A stretch of 64,000 nt of DNA. Source: Paraspadella gotoi (lineage: Eukaryota; Chaetognatha). The DNA lies in the NCBI GenBank assembly GCA_051294375.1, contig CM119263.1:22160833-22224832 (forward strand). The letters run 5' to 3'. Made by a program: the position numbers and the translations under genes. This document shows positions 12,188 to 22,585 of this stretch, one piece after another. The notes below the pieces were generated by a model. It saw only the letters and a program-made list of their open reading frames with translations. It had not been told where the DNA came from and did not search any database. The stretch's first letter is position 1; every line of letters starts with the position of its first letter.

Positions 12188-12269
12188 CAGCGTGACCGTG
12201 AGGGGAATGAACCCGGAACTCACGGTTGGTGAACGAGTACTTAACTGTCCAAGCCAATGAGACGAGCTG
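12188..12269 (-). mobile_element. tRNA-derived SINE-like remnant
   Basis: On the minus strand there is an A-box-like AGCTCGTCTCATTGGCTT (12,268-12,251), a TTAAGTACTCG stretch typical of a D-arm to anticodon-arm region, and a B-box-like GGGTTCATTCCC (12,214-12,203). Order and spacing fit a tRNA-derived pol III promoter. The body and tail were not delimited. Confidence 0.45.
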
Positions 12270-12422
12270 TATTTCACCAAGCTAAGCGGGATGCGAATTT
12301 AGGATTCGCCACACAATCTCATATAATGACATATCAATGACAGTATATTCTCAATCGTTCTAGTCCACGGACGCAGTACCCCACATCTTAAATCCCCACA
12401 TATTACCTCTTTACATTTTCCA

Positions 12423-12424
<2 letters not shown>

Positions 12425-12459
<35 letters not shown>
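12425..12459. repeat. (CT)n microsatellite
   Basis: A pure 35-base CT tract. Confidence 0.97.
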
Positions 12460-12461
<2 letters not shown>

Positions 12462-13439
12462 CGTCGCAAAGGTTTCAATATTCAGCTTGTCGCTTCGCCG
12501 GTTCCCGAGCCGACTCTGCGAGGAGCTAATCAAATCGGCACGTGGGGCTTTAACTTTCCTGGGCTCAGACTTGGTTTTTAACCGCGAGGTTAACGGTGGG
12601 GAAGCTGACGTTCTAATACGTTTTGTCCAAGTTGTATCTAAAATTGAATCCTGGTATTTCAAAAGACAACATTTTAAAAAACCTAAATTTGTTTTACGGA
12701 TTAATTCTGGGAAGTTTTAGTGAAAATAAAAGAAGACAATAGAGAAGATAATGAGCGACAGAGAGGTAAGAAAAGTAGGAAAGAAAATGAGAGAAGAGAG
12801 GAGGGAAAAAGAGTGGTAGAGGAGAAAAGAGTAGAAGGTTGTCGATCGTTGCAGTTCGCCGATCGCAAAGGAACGTGGGCGAAAGTTAAGGGGGGAACGC
12901 TGTTGGCTTCAACGATGTAAAATGAAATAGGTTAGGAGAATAGAGCAAAATGAAAACGGTCAAACTGGGTTAGAAAATCTGAGGCAGCATAGGTGAGGAA
13001 TATTGAAGCGGTGTGAGTAGCAAGCCAATGGAAAAGGCGAGGGCGGGTAATGAAGACATCGAATGACTTCCGGTCTCAGATTCGGTTGAGCGGAATTTGA
13101 GAGGAAATCTCGGCGGCCTCGATCGAGTATTAGCGAGAAAGCCGGCGGCAGCCGGGTTTTCCAGCCGCTGCGTCGACGCTGTCGCCACCGTCTCCTGCCG
13201 CCGCCGCCGCTGCGTCGACGGCTTCGAGTATCGTTTACGGATTTTTCTCTCTCCTTCCGTTTCGGAGAAAAAGCGATATAAAAATTTCCCGATACTAATT
13301 TTTTTATATCGAGATTTTTTGAAGTCATTAATCAAGCGAATTTCTTTTTTTTTTCTCGGTTTTCTGTTTGACGACGAAAAAAAGAGATTCACGCGTCTAA
13401 ATAACAGATATTCCAATATTTCCAATAGTTCAATGAATA
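12460..13439. other. No gene supported; CpG-rich part at 13,080-13,240
   Basis: GCC/GAC-rich sequence around 13,130-13,220 gives overlapping open frames on both strands. None shows a domain or splice support. Confidence 0.4.
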
Positions 13440-13645
13440 AGTTATGAAATTGGTATAACGACATGATTATTCATTCATTGACTAAACAAGCTCTCTTGCC
13501 CCTTATTTTGAACAGGAAACGGTGGGTTTTAAGGCCTCCATCCCTCTTAGAAGATAATCACATTGCAAGATGCTGCTCGCTTTCAATCAAGGCTCTTTCA
13601 CAGTCTAGTTTATTACCTCCAAGAGCACCTGGATTCTCTATCGAA
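13440..13645 (+). repeat. Dispersed repeat, copy 2
   Basis: Partner of 8,410-8,625 in the same orientation, about 5 kb away. The copies differ by scattered substitutions and short indels, as expected of old interspersed copies. Confidence 0.8.
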
Positions 13646-13987
13646 TATTTTTTTTAACAGTTTCAATTGTTACAACTGTTTTCGATTCGATTCACTTAAG
13701 TATTCAAATAATGAGATAATTTGTAGTTGATTTTTCGAGGATTTCCTCGGCTGAGGTATACGCTTCGGCTCAACATTCGCGACGGGACTGATAATGTTTT
13801 TTCCTCCCCTTAGATCGACACTCCAGTTTGACTTGTGTGTCAAGGGGTGGATTTCTTAAAGGTCGTTTAGTTTTTGTCGTTGTTGTTGTTTCTTTATATA
13901 ATTGTTGTTGTTCGATTTAATGAAAAGACTCGGGCAAAAGACTTCAACGAGAGTCAGAAGGAGTTTGATTAAAGATTTCGCCGAACA

Positions 13988-13994
13988 GAGAGAG

Positions 13995-14072
<78 letters not shown>

Positions 14073-14073
14073 A
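13988..14073. repeat. (GA)n microsatellite, interrupted
   Basis: GA tract with two single-base breaks. Confidence 0.97.
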
Positions 14074-14397
14074 AGGAGACGATTCTCTTTGGCGATTAAG
14101 GCGTCGAAGTCTTTCGAAAAGATTAGAGAATTCTCATCGACACTAAAAGAGATTACAATCACATCCCCCACCGCCCCATCCCTCCACCCTTTCACCACCT
14201 CCGCGCCACCCCGCCACCCTGCCACCGCTACCTTCTCTCATCCACTTTCCTCGTTTGGTCTCATTTTCTTTCTTTGCCTTTGGTTCTTTTTTTTTTCCGT
14301 GGTGGGGGCGCTAACGGATCTAACTGGAAAGGCGGAGCGGATAATTTGTGTTCACCTTTTCGTGGTTTTGTTTATCTCAAAGGTTTCGTTCATGTTA

Positions 14398-14449
14398 TCT
14401 CTCTCTCCTCTCGTCTCTCTCTCTCTCGTCTCTCTCTCTCTCTCTCTCC
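14398..14449. repeat. (CT)n microsatellite, interrupted
   Basis: CT tract with two CGT interruptions. Confidence 0.95.
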
Positions 14450-14638
14450 TTCCCTTCTCTCAAGCTTTCTTTCCATTTATCTTTTCTTTCCTTCTTTCTC
14501 ATTTACTCTCCCCTTTTTTTTCAATCTTTATCTTCGTTTTTTTTCTTCTCGCCGACAAAATCTGGTTTTTTTCTCTCGGTCCAGTTTGGATCATTTTCTT
14601 CATATTACATCTACTTGGTCGGTCAACCGTGGAAAGGT

Positions 14639-14661
14639 TCCTCTCTCTCTCTCTCTCTCTC

Positions 14662-14699
<38 letters not shown>

Positions 14700-14730
14700 T
14701 CTCTTCTTCTTTCTCTCTCTCTCTCTCTCC
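14639..14730. repeat. (CT)n microsatellite, interrupted
   Basis: Two CT tracts split by GCTCTTCTTCTT. The overlapping Ser/Leu/Phe frames that run from 14,089 through here are repeat translation. Confidence 0.95.
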
Positions 14731-14759
14731 CCTTTTTTTTCTCTCTCTGAAGCTCAGAT

Positions 14760-15410
14760 TTTAGCATTGGTAATGAACCCCAAATGCGTTGAAGACGAGC
14801 GAGAAATTTTTCTTTCCCTCGTTTGGTTTTTATATATAGAAATTGTGGGTTTTGGTTTAATCAACCGTCGATATTTTGATGCATCTTCTGTTCCAGCGAC
14901 GGCAATCTCCCGTGAATAAACTCTTACAAGTTATAAATGATAAATTTAGATAAATTGTGAAATCTTATGACTGTTTCAAACCGAGGTTTCTCAGCTAAAT
15001 CAAAATCTTTCAAAAGAAAAACCTTTTCTATTTTGCTTTAATTAGAAAACTTTCCTTTCTTCTCTTTTGAAACCAACCAGTTTTTTTTTGTTTTTTTTTC
15101 CTTTTTTCATTTTCTTCCCCCCCCCCTCATTCTCTTTTGTTTTCTCTCTCGGTTCCTCTTTTCTCTTTCCTTCCTCATTCATTATTTAAAAGAGGATTTA
15201 CTTCACCGAAAATACAGCGGAGTTCCTTTTGGAGACCGATGCCGCATGGAACGTAAAATGTCACGCTCGCTCGAACTTTATTTTTATACAGTGAAGAGAC
15301 AATTAGCAAAGATACTACGAATTTAAGCTGTTTCCGTATTGATTATTTTTTCCTGTTAATTTAGTCAGAACCGGAAAACTTTCGAAGGAAGGATTTTCCG
15401 AATCAGTGAC
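14760..15410. other. AT-rich DNA, no gene seen
   Basis: T-rich and C-run sequence at 15,060-15,180. Nothing else supported. Confidence 0.5.
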
Positions 15411-15414
15411 GACC

Positions 15415-15680
15415 AATTCCACTCCGCTTCGTTTAAACGGTTGCCACGCCCACCGGTCGGGAGAGTCCACGAATTTGCTTAGCGAAGCGCGCATGCGCAG
15501 AGGGTTTGAAAATTTTCTTCGCTAAATCTCTTTTTTAACGCCACACGTGAGTCTCAGACGTTGCACTCTAGATGCCACCGCCCACGTGTCTGGTTGAAGG
15601 AAGAATAATTACTTAGCTGCGCGCGTTGGTTTCTTCCTCACGTCATTTCACTGGTTTCGGCTTCCGAGTTTTTTAACTTT
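15415..15680. promoter_or_regulatory. CpG-rich block with NRF1-like site and two E-boxes
   Basis: The NRF1-type palindrome GCGCATGCGC is at 15,489-15,498. CACGTG E-boxes lie near 15,545 and 15,584, and a GCCACGCCCACC box near 15,443. The cluster resembles a CpG-type housekeeping promoter. No adjacent coding exon was recognised. Confidence 0.35.
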
Positions 15681-15689
15681 TCAGAGAAA

Positions 15690-16155
15690 AGAAAATGGTT
15701 ATTGAAACGTGTCCTTTGGGTGTCGTCTGGCTCAACCATCTCCCAGAATCATCTTCCAAGATGCATCTATATGAATGAAAGCACGTCTGCAAATTCAATC
15801 ATCTGCTCAAAGCTAATCATCTGGATGTAAGTCATTTCTCTTTGAAGCTTCATTCTCAAAAAAAATAAAAGCAAGATTGAGACAAGTCATTCTCTAAATC
15901 ACAAATCACTGATGAGATCCTGTCTCTCATTCTCAATCTTATCCTATCTCTTTGCTCACATTCTCAAACACACCTCCACATCCTCCTCCATCTCTTTCCG
16001 CCCCCTCCCCCCCTTCCACCCCCTTCCACCCCCTCCCCCCAAAAAAAGAGAAAAAATCTGGGAATGGTCCCCCTGCGTCTGAATTATCGCTTCCGTCCCG
16101 AAGCCACAAAAGAAGCATCTCGCGTCTATAAAATCCATCGGCGCCGATGATGCCA
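15690..16155. other. No gene seen; C-rich tract at 15,960-16,040
   Basis: CCACCCCCTT-type repeats near 16,008-16,040 give a Gly/Glu-rich minus-strand frame without support. Confidence 0.5.
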
Positions 16156-16159
16156 TCAA

Positions 16160-16268
16160 CTGCCATCAACTGCCGCCGCATCTGCCATCAGCTGCCGACG
16201 CATCTGCCTTCAACTTCCGACGCATCGGCCATCAACTGCCGACGCATCTGCCGTCAGCCGCCGCCGAT
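16160..16268. repeat. 22-bp minisatellite, about 4.5 copies
   Basis: The unit is close to CTGCCATCAACTGCCGACG plus CAT. Units begin at 16,160, 16,182, 16,204, 16,226 and 16,248 and decay downstream to about 16,330. A 22-bp period is not a multiple of three, so this is not a coding repeat. Confidence 0.88.
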
Positions 16269-16334
16269 AATGCCATCAATCGCCGCAGCTATTACCATCA
16301 ACCGATGCCGCATCTGCCATTAATGCCGCCAACG

Positions 16335-16889
<555 letters not shown>

Positions 16890-17104
16890 TTTTGTAGATG
16901 GATTTCCGGCGGGACTTTTATTTCGAGTAATGGCGTCGATAATGATGTCGCGAGGGGAAGAAAAAGAGGAAAGGATCGACGGGGGAGGAAAGGAAAAAAT
17001 GAAAAAAGGAAGGCTTATCGTTTTTAAACAGGCTTGGATCGATCCCGGTACCTAATAGTCAATAGATGAAAGCTTTACTCAATTTACCAACCGGCCAGAA
17101 GTGA

Positions 17105-17135
17105 CATATACGGTACACAATGTGTACCGTATATG
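17105..17135. repeat. Perfect palindrome, 15-bp arms, 1-base centre
   Basis: CATATACGGTACACA is followed by A and then its exact reverse complement. Related half-copies (TGTGTACTATATATG) follow at once to about 17,165. Confidence 0.95.
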
Positions 17136-17169
17136 TGTGTACTATATATGTGTACTACACATACAGGAG

Positions 17170-18230
17170 GGGTTAAATTAACTTTCGAGCCGAGCTGGCT
17201 CGGGATGATTCCACATTCCTCAGCCTCGGAACGGCTCGCGAGCATAGATCGCCTTGAAAAGCCCGAGGGCGCCCGAGAATGACTCCCCAAAGCCGCGGGC
17301 CGATTTACGTAGCGAGAGATTCCACGTCATTTGTTTTCATTTGGTGCCACCTTTTTTTAAATTTTTTTTTTCTCCTCTGCATCCAACGACGCAACAATCG
17401 ACGATCGATCACAGGAAGAAAACCTGAGATTCACGTGAAACAGATTTACATATTCGCCGTTCGGGGAATTTTCCATCCAGGGGGAAAAAGACTGTGGGGA
17501 GTAGATGTGGATTGTGAATGTGGGAGCGTGTGGGCGGAAATGTTTTGGAAGGATTCATTTAGTATAACGCAATAGTAAAAAAAGGTTGTCATCTTTGATC
17601 GGATGTGGATGAAAAAGTTTGGATTAAGATGGAACCATTCAACTTTGGTTGCACAATACAACTACTAGTGCTCGGGGATGATAAAAATCCCCAAGGGTTG
17701 CATAATTTTTTCCTGAAAAAATTTGAGTTGTTGCGAAAAGAAAAACAGGCGACGTCTTTACAACGCGTCCATTGCGTTTCTTACTCCCTTTGAGATGAGA
17801 AAAGGAATGAACATTTCGGACGGACACAATTTTCGGAGGAAGTAAAATTGAAAAGAGCCGAAGGAAATAACGGGACCATAAGTTTAGAACAGATAATTTT
17901 CACATTACAAACGCTAACCAATTAGCGGAGCCGTTCATGAACATTGAACAATTTATCTTCATCTTAATCTTTATCTTGTTATATATAATTTCATTAAAAT
18001 TATTATATTTGCATTTGCATATGAAAAATTGCAAGATTACTTGTTTTACTATATTAAACTAAATAAGACTAAATTTTAAAACGATTAAACTTAAAAGTTT
18101 CACACAACCATCATATCCATTTCATTTTTTAAGTCGAAAAACAACGACTTCACTATGAAAATGAGTTTTAATTTCATGGAAATGGAATAATAATGATTAA
18201 AATTAAATACCCTCCATATGACATAAAGGA
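17170..18230. other. No gene supported
   Basis: Moderate GC to 17,340, then AT-rich. Several 60-100 residue open frames overlap on both strands without splice or domain evidence. Confidence 0.45.
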
Positions 18231-18255
18231 CATTTCACATATGATATGTGAAATG
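18231..18255. repeat. Perfect palindrome, 12-bp arms, 1-base centre
   Basis: CATTTCACATAT, G, then its exact reverse complement. A (TATATG)-rich stretch follows at 18,280-18,310. Confidence 0.95.
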
Positions 18256-18600
18256 GTTATCTTAATCGTCGTATGTATAATTGTATATATGTATATATAT
18301 GTATATATTATTCGAGGTTTTTTTCACTATTTAACTTTTTTTTATTATTTTTTCTTTCCCTTTTATTCCTTCATTCGTTCATTCTTTCTCTTTCTTTCTT
18401 TATACCGCTACCTCTTATTCTTTTTCCTTCTCTTCTGCCACTCCTCTCTCTCTCTCCCACTTCTTCTCCCAAACGCAACATCCATGACGGTCGGTCGCTC
18501 GCCGAGAGCCGATTTCCGCTCCGCTTAATGAACGTCGGGGATAAAAAAATAAAACATCAGGGATAAAAATAAAACGAAGAGGATAAAAAAATAAATTCCT

Positions 18601-18626
18601 CGTCGTCGTCGTCGTCGTCGTCGTCG
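18601..18626. repeat. (GTC)n microsatellite
   Basis: A pure GTC tract. Confidence 0.95.
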
Positions 18627-18734
18627 ACGTCGGTTATCGGCCAAGGGGGTTTTCCCTTTTTTTCTCTACGCAAAAACAAACATTAATGGATAACAAAACG
18701 AGGGGCGGTGAAATTGTAGGCTTGAAGAGTGAGG

Positions 18735-18770
18735 GTAAGGTAGGGTAGGGTAGGTAAGGTAGGGTAGGTT
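18735..18770. repeat. (GGTAG)n / GGTAA pentanucleotide tract
   Basis: About seven units of GGTAG with two GGTAA variants. It resembles but is not the TTAGGG telomere repeat. Confidence 0.85.
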
Positions 18771-18903
18771 AAAATGATGTTGTAGAATGAGTAAGCTTTT
18801 GGAAGTGGTGTTTTTTGCCAAGTATTGGGGCTCGAGAAGCTCCGTGCTTAATATTGAGGATGGACAAATGTTTCGAGACAGATGGTAAGGATAAGCTACC
18901 ATA

Positions 18904-18952
18904 AATTTTTTTTTAGTTCTCATTATGCCATAATGAGAACTAAAAAAAAATT
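18904..18952. repeat. Perfect hairpin, 23-bp stem, 3-base loop
   Basis: Left arm AA, nine T, AGTTCTCATTAT; loop GCC; right arm is the exact reverse complement through nine A and TT. No mismatch in the stem. Confidence 0.95.
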
Positions 18953-18959
18953 ATAAAAT

Positions 18960-19356
18960 TTTTAAAAAAATGATTAAATTGGAAAAAATCCATAAGGCGT
19001 AGCATTTGAAAATAGATTTCAAGTCGGGCGCTTATAAATTTTTTAATTTTTAAAATAATTTAATTATTTTGTATAGTTTTCCCCCTAATTTTTATTTCTT
19101 TTCTAAAATATTTTCTCTTGACCTTAAGCGCCGGTTAAAAAGCCTCTTCAGCGTTGGGCGTTGACGCGGAAAAATCTACGAGCTTAAATACTCGCTCGGG
19201 CGCAAAAACTACAACAACGACAACAACTACACCATTAACGTTTATGTCGGTTTTTAAGTCTGTCCCCTTTGAAAGAGACCGAGCAACGGGAACCTCCTTC
19301 GAGGCCGCTGGGAGAAAAACCAAGTTTCCTTTAAATAACCCACGGTTTTTCTATGG

Positions 19357-19398
<42 letters not shown>

Positions 19399-20221
19399 AT
19401 TTCCCGGCGGTTTGGACGAGCGGAGATAAAGTTTTTATCGCTTGACCTAATATCGCTGACTTGGCACCGAAGAAAATTGGAATCCTCTTCCAGGAGAAAA
19501 AAAAAATCTTTTTTTTACAATAGCTTCTCTTTCATTGCTTTTTATCATTTTTTTTTAAAGTGTGTTAAGAGTACATGACGCCTTTATGGCAAACAAGGAA
19601 GATTCATTCGAATCTTTGCACTGAATAGATCTTTCTGCCTCACTGCTTTTTATTTTTCGAAAAACACAAAATCCATTCAATCAACAGCCAGTTCTATATT
19701 TCGAATTTTAGAAACAAACAAGTTTGATAACGAACAGAGATACTGTGAAAAAAATAAATAAGAAATAAAAAACGCGAAGGAAAAAAAAAAAGACTGGAAC
19801 TGGAAACTAAAAACTAAAAACTAGAAAAGAAAGAAATTGATTGTCGAGGGGATTGTAAGAATCTCCAAAGGGGCACATGAGGGGGACGGGATCGAAATCT
19901 CGTGAGGGAAGATGGAGACGTTCATAATTTTACGGAAAAAAAATGAAAGAAGACAAGAAAAACTCGTGTTATTTTCTTTAGCAGCGAACTTTTTTCTCAA
20001 AAAGACCATTTGGATACTTTTCGAAAGGGGAAGTAAATTGGTAACAGAAATTGCCTTTCGCCGTAAAAATCATTACAGAGACAATTAGGCATCGATTAAA
20101 TAAATGACGTGACATGAAAGCTTACGACGTCGTGCATTTTCTGATTCGGTTTTCAAATAACAATATCGTTCACCAAACTTAGTTTAGTAGTAGTAATCAA
20201 TCCGGTTCAACAGAGTCAACA
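18960..20221. other. AT-rich flank downstream of the orphan gene
   Basis: Contains ACA-rich sequence near 19,200 and the CT tract at 19,356-19,398. No clear AATAAA signal was seen on the minus strand just after the stop codon of the orphan gene, so its 3' end is undefined. Confidence 0.5.
19356..19398. repeat. (CT)n microsatellite
   Basis: CT tract with one TT break. Confidence 0.95.
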
Positions 20222-22419
20222 TCAAACCGGTCGAATCGTTCCTCGATCACGAAACTCCGCAACCTCACCGACTTCACCCGGCTCCAACACTTCGTCCTCG
20301 ATGCCGAAGAACTCCTTCAACATTCCAAGTTCCACCTCCTCCATCTTCTTCTCTGCCGCCTCTCTCTTCAGTTTCCAATTGTCGGTGTTTCGATCCCACG
20401 AAACGCGGGAATTCCGCCTGCGCTGAAGCGGCTGTTGCGGATCCTGAGGCTGCTCCTGCTCAGGGGCGTCCGTGCTCTCGGACAGCAGGGACCGATGCAA
20501 CAGAGCGGAGGGACGCTTGTAAGTCGGGACGCAGACACCCTCGGCGAGAGATTCGAGGATCATCTGTTGCTCAAAAACAACGGGATCTTCGATAAACGGT
20601 TTTGGCGGGGGAGGCGGCGGAGGGCTCTTATGCGGCACGGAATATTGATGTTCCTTTGGGGGATATTGTTGTTGCAAGTGCAGCAGGATCTTGGGCTCCG
20701 AATGGTCTTTTATCTCGGCGGCCACTTTGACTGGTTTGACCGGACTCCTCGTCGCGTCCGCCTCCGTACAGATGCCTTCGTCTTCTTCAGCAGCCATCGC
20801 CTCGAACATCCGCTGCTGCGTCTCGTGTAGCCGCCGCAGCTTATGCCGCTTTTGACGCAGCAGCATTTCGGCTGAGTCGACTCCCGGCTCCGGAATGAGC
20901 TGCTTGACGCATCTTCGGTCGTTCCTGCCGGTCGGAGGTCGGCCCCGCTCCGGCACAAGCTCCGGTGTCAGCTCCAACAGCAGGGGACGCGCGGGAGCTG
21001 CGGCAAGCATCATTCTCGGCGGCTTCGCCGGTGGAGTGACCGACGTCTGGCGGCGTTCAAATCCGGCGTCGACCTCGTCCACGACTAACTCTTTAATTAA
21101 CTCCTGCGCCTCCAACTCTTCCGTGGGCGTGGAGGAATGCCACTTCCGGTGCTCGATCTCTAAGAGAACATCGGAGTCGTAGTCGGAATCGCCCGCCGAC
21201 GACGCCGACGACAGGAGTTTGGCGACGGCTTCGTTGCGTCGCCGATGGGACGCTAATTCGTCGGCAAATTGGCGGAGACTGGCCGGAGGGTTGTCGAAGG
21301 ATGCCTCGGAATCGCTCGTCGACGCAGAGACGCTCTTGGATGAAGGCGAGGCGGAGTGGCGGGGTTTGAAAAAGGATCGGCGTCGGGGTGGAGGTTGAGG
21401 TGTTGGAAGGCGTTCAGGATCGGAGGTGTTGAGTGGAGGAAGAGGTGGTAAGGGCATTGTGGGAGCCGGTGGTAAGTTCACCACGAGACCGACGATTGGA
21501 GATTTTTCCGGTTTTTTTCTGAAAAATAAAATTAAATGGTTGAAATATTAAAAATATAAATTTGATTAAGAAATCCTAGTTTAATCTAGGATTTAGGGTA
21601 ATCGTTCGCAAGTTTTCACTCTGGTAATGCATGTTGTTTCTTTACTCATTCTTTCTCTCGCAAAATATATCCTCCTATCCGCACTTACTTTTTTCCCTTC
21701 AAAATCCGTCCGATCGTTTTGGCCCAAGTTCTGAGAGGAGTTCTTTTGTTTTTCCCGGTTTTCCCGTCCACCGTGCTGTATTGGGCGACGCTGCAATCGC
21801 TCCGAAAACCGGAACTGTCGACGGCGCTGTGGTCGATACCGGCGTAGCGTCCGTCGAGTTCGTCCTCGACGCCGATTTGGTCGACGCCGCTTTTAACGCC
21901 GGAAGAGACGACAGCGGCGTCGATCTCCAAATCCTCGCGCGTCATTCCTTCGCGATGCAAGAGCATCGAAATCGAAGCCTCGTAGTCTTTCTTGATTTTC
22001 ATGCAACTGAGGGCCAGGTTAACTTTGCCGTCCAGCCTGTAATAGCAGGAAACACGTGATATTGATCAAAACAATGTCTAATTTTTCATTTTTATATTTT
22101 CTATAACAAAATTTCGAAGCATAACTCACCTATACTGCTGCGCCCTAAGGAGCCATTTCTCTTCCTCGGCCGAGTATTCCCTCAATACTTTCGTTAACCT
22201 CTGCCTTCTCTTCGTCTCCCGCGCCTCTCGTCTCCGCTGACTGCGGCGCTCCTTGCTGAAGTAGCTCCCGTCCAGCACGTCGCCGAGGACGCTGCCATTT
22301 GCGCTGTTGCTGTGGCTGCTGTTTCGGCTGCTGTTAAAGGTGCTGTTGAAGCTGCGGCTGAACTTGGAGCGGAAGCTGTTTCCATCCGGAAGGACGCTGG
22401 TCGTTAAGTCCGGAACCAT
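20222..22419 (-). CDS. Orphan protein, 644 aa, three exons, with RVSW motif
   Basis: The coding exons are 22419-22130, 22036-21689 and 21518-20222, ending in TGA. Both introns are GT-AG (GTGAGT...CAG and GTAAGT...TTTTCAG), both interrupt codons after the second base, and the reading frame is kept across both joins. The ATG at 22419 has a strong context (A at -3, G at +4); an in-frame ATG at 22479 has a weak one and would add 20 residues. Residues 16-43 are rich in Ser and Asn. Residues 56-125 are highly basic and then probably helical, spanning the first join. A basic Lys run lies near 210-216. Exon 3 is rich in Pro, Ser and Glu, with a run of seven Pro at 512-518, a predicted charged helix at 434-461 and another at 595-617. 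RVSW at 584-587 follows RRRNS and fits the PP1-docking consensus [RK]-V-x-[FW]. I do not recognise the family. No signal peptide or membrane segment is visible. A regulatory or scaffolding role is inference only. Confidence 0.85.
21519..21688 (-). other. Intron 2 of the orphan gene (170 bp)
   Basis: It begins GTAAGT and ends in a pyrimidine-rich TTTTTCAG on the minus strand. Removing it joins AA|A (Lys 213) and extends the open frame through exon 3 to TGA. Confidence 0.85.
22037..22129 (-). other. Intron 1 of the orphan gene (93 bp)
   Basis: It begins GTGAGT and ends TTACAG on the minus strand. Removing it joins codon AG|G (Arg 97) and keeps the frame open. Confidence 0.85.
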
Positions 22420-22566
22420 TTTGAGGTTGTATTTGATTTGATTTTTTCGTGAGGTTTCGTTTTGGTTTAAATTAATCATTGGGTCGCATTGAAAAATGCG
22501 TTTGGGGTCGTCTCTTTAAGACGTCATTATTTACAAATGTTGTTCTCCGGCTCGAATCGTTTGAAT

Positions 22567-22585
22567 CTGCAGAGAAGATATAAAA
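22567..22585 (-). other. Probable 3' splice site of a 5'-UTR intron
   Basis: On the minus strand this reads as a pyrimidine-rich stretch ending TTCTCTGCAG, about 150 bases upstream of the preferred start codon. It suggests that the leader (22566-22420) is spliced to a non-coding first exon further upstream. I found no convincing partner donor, so the transcription start is unknown. Confidence 0.4.

Noticed and set aside
14089-14919. 276-residue plus-strand frame, the second longest in the window
   Set aside because: Almost entirely Ser/Leu/Phe from CT and T-rich sequence; no domain, no splice evidence, overlapping frames of the same kind.
18735-18770. Interstitial telomere repeat
   Set aside because: The unit is GGTAG/GGTAA, not TTAGGG, TTAGG or another known telomere unit.
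20435-21182. Plus-strand frames of 131 and 95 residues opposite the orphan gene
   Set aside because: Antisense shadows of exon 3; the minus-strand model has splice and frame support.
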